From the NCBI GenBank assembly GCA_001508835.1, contig LGFB01000106.1, forward strand, positions 1 through 5,279: 5,279 nt of DNA. Direction: 5' to 3'. Every line of letters begins with the position of its first letter. Position 1 is the first letter of the stretch. Positions 5,036-5,279 of this stretch are shown in pieces. Below the pieces are notes generated by a model. The model was not told the origin of the DNA. It saw nothing but the letters and a program-made list of their open reading frames with translations, and searched no databases. A program made the position numbers and the translations under genes. The DNA comes from a bacterium 42_11. GTDB taxonomy: Bacteria; Synergistota; GBS-1.

Positions 5036-5279
5036 TTAAGCCTCCTTCTCAAACAAGGAAAAGTTAGGACCAGCTGGTTTCCCCCTCGTATAGGTAACCC
5101 TCGAAAGGGTATTCATCAAGGAATCTATAAGATAGCTTATGTATTTTAACGTAGACTCAATAAGGTAACGATTGGTTTCGTTTATTTCCTTAAGCTCATC
5201 TAAAACCGTTTTAAGTTGCTTGGCCCTTTCCTCCAGGGGGGCAAAATCCTCCTCCTTAAAAAAAGATTTAAGGTCACTT
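5036..5279 (-). CDS. flgN: FlgN export chaperone, C-terminal 80 codons (5' end beyond the window)
   Basis: Cytoplasmic helical chaperone that binds the C-termini of FlgK and FlgL and brings them to the export gate. The frame is open from the right edge to TAA 5038-5036. The visible part is a long helix, ERAKQLKTVLDELKEINETN, then RYLIESTLKYISYLIDSL, then VTYTRGKPAGPNFSLFEKEA. The N-x-x-N-R-x-L-I pattern followed by a helix, a YTRGK (Y-x-x-G) turn and a short tail matches the FlgN C-terminal region. Its place directly before flgK and flgL is the usual one in Gram-positive-type flagellar operons. The N-terminal half and any promoter are outside the window, so full length cannot be judged. Confidence 0.88.
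   Translation of the reverse strand, partial: SDLKSFFKEEDFAPLEERAKQLKTVLDELKEINETNRYLIESTLKYISYLIDSLMNTLSRVTYTRGKPAGPNFSLFEKEA
5041..5047 (-). promoter_or_regulatory. flgK ribosome binding site inside the end of flgN
   Basis: AAGGAGG encodes part of the last flgN codons and lies 13 nt from ATG 5027, longer than the usual 5-10. GAGG (5044-5041) can pair with CCTC (5033-5030), looping out the flgN stop codon. A ribosome terminating on flgN would open this weak 4-bp stem, so flgK translation may depend on flgN translation. Confidence 0.65.

Noticed and set aside
5248..5257. AAGGAGGAGG inside flgN, resembling a strong ribosome binding site
   Set aside because: No start codon follows at suitable distance in a useful frame; it encodes K-E-E-D of FlgN.
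5254..5273. Inverted repeat CCTTAAA / TTTAAGG with a 6-nt loop in flgN
   Set aside because: AT-rich and inside coding sequence, with no T run on the correct side and no gene start nearby; not supportable as a terminator or regulator.

Overview
This window is one strand-coherent piece of a bacterial late flagellar cluster. Every gene reads on the minus strand, so the genes run right to left: flgN (cut by the right edge), flgK, flgL, fliW, csrA and then a flagellin gene (cut by the left edge). flgN to csrA are packed with gaps of 25 nt or less, and most ribosome binding sites lie inside the end of the preceding gene, so they look like one operon. The flagellin gene has its own promoter and leader in the only sizeable gap (875-989).

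Organism: FliW, the order flgN-flgK-flgL-fliW-csrA-flagellin, and a mid-40s percent GC content (by eye) exclude enterobacteria. They fit FliW-bearing lineages such as Synergistota, Clostridia or Bacilli, or relatives. The long FlgK and FlgL with internal flagellin-IN-like inserts, and the frequent AGG/AGA arginine codons, make me lean to Synergistota, possibly thermophilic. That is an impression, not a demonstration.

Layout, right to left: 5279-5036 is the C-terminal 80 codons of FlgN, chaperone of the hook-filament junction proteins. 5027-2931 is FlgK (698 aa). 2922-1714 is FlgL, best started at ATG 2922 rather than GTG 2934. 1688-1251 is FliW, from a TTG start. 1247-990 is CsrA, from a GTG start. 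983-956 is a near-perfect sigma-28 promoter. About 949-875 is the flagellin leader. 874-1 is the first 291 codons of flagellin.

How the parts work together: FlgN delivers FlgK and FlgL for export, and these two form the junction on which the flagellin filament grows. In Bacillus, CsrA represses flagellin translation by binding GGA motifs in the leader, and FliW, which also binds flagellin, relieves CsrA. All three members of that switch are adjacent here. The leader is the most interesting sequence in the window. It has three exact copies of CANGGATG, the CsrA core motif, two of them in the loops of hairpins. It also has a 10-bp complementarity that could hide the flagellin ribosome binding site in a structure that excludes the first hairpin. 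Other points of interest are a similar inserted domain in FlgK, FlgL and flagellin, and unusual start-site arrangements at flgK, flgL, fliW and csrA.
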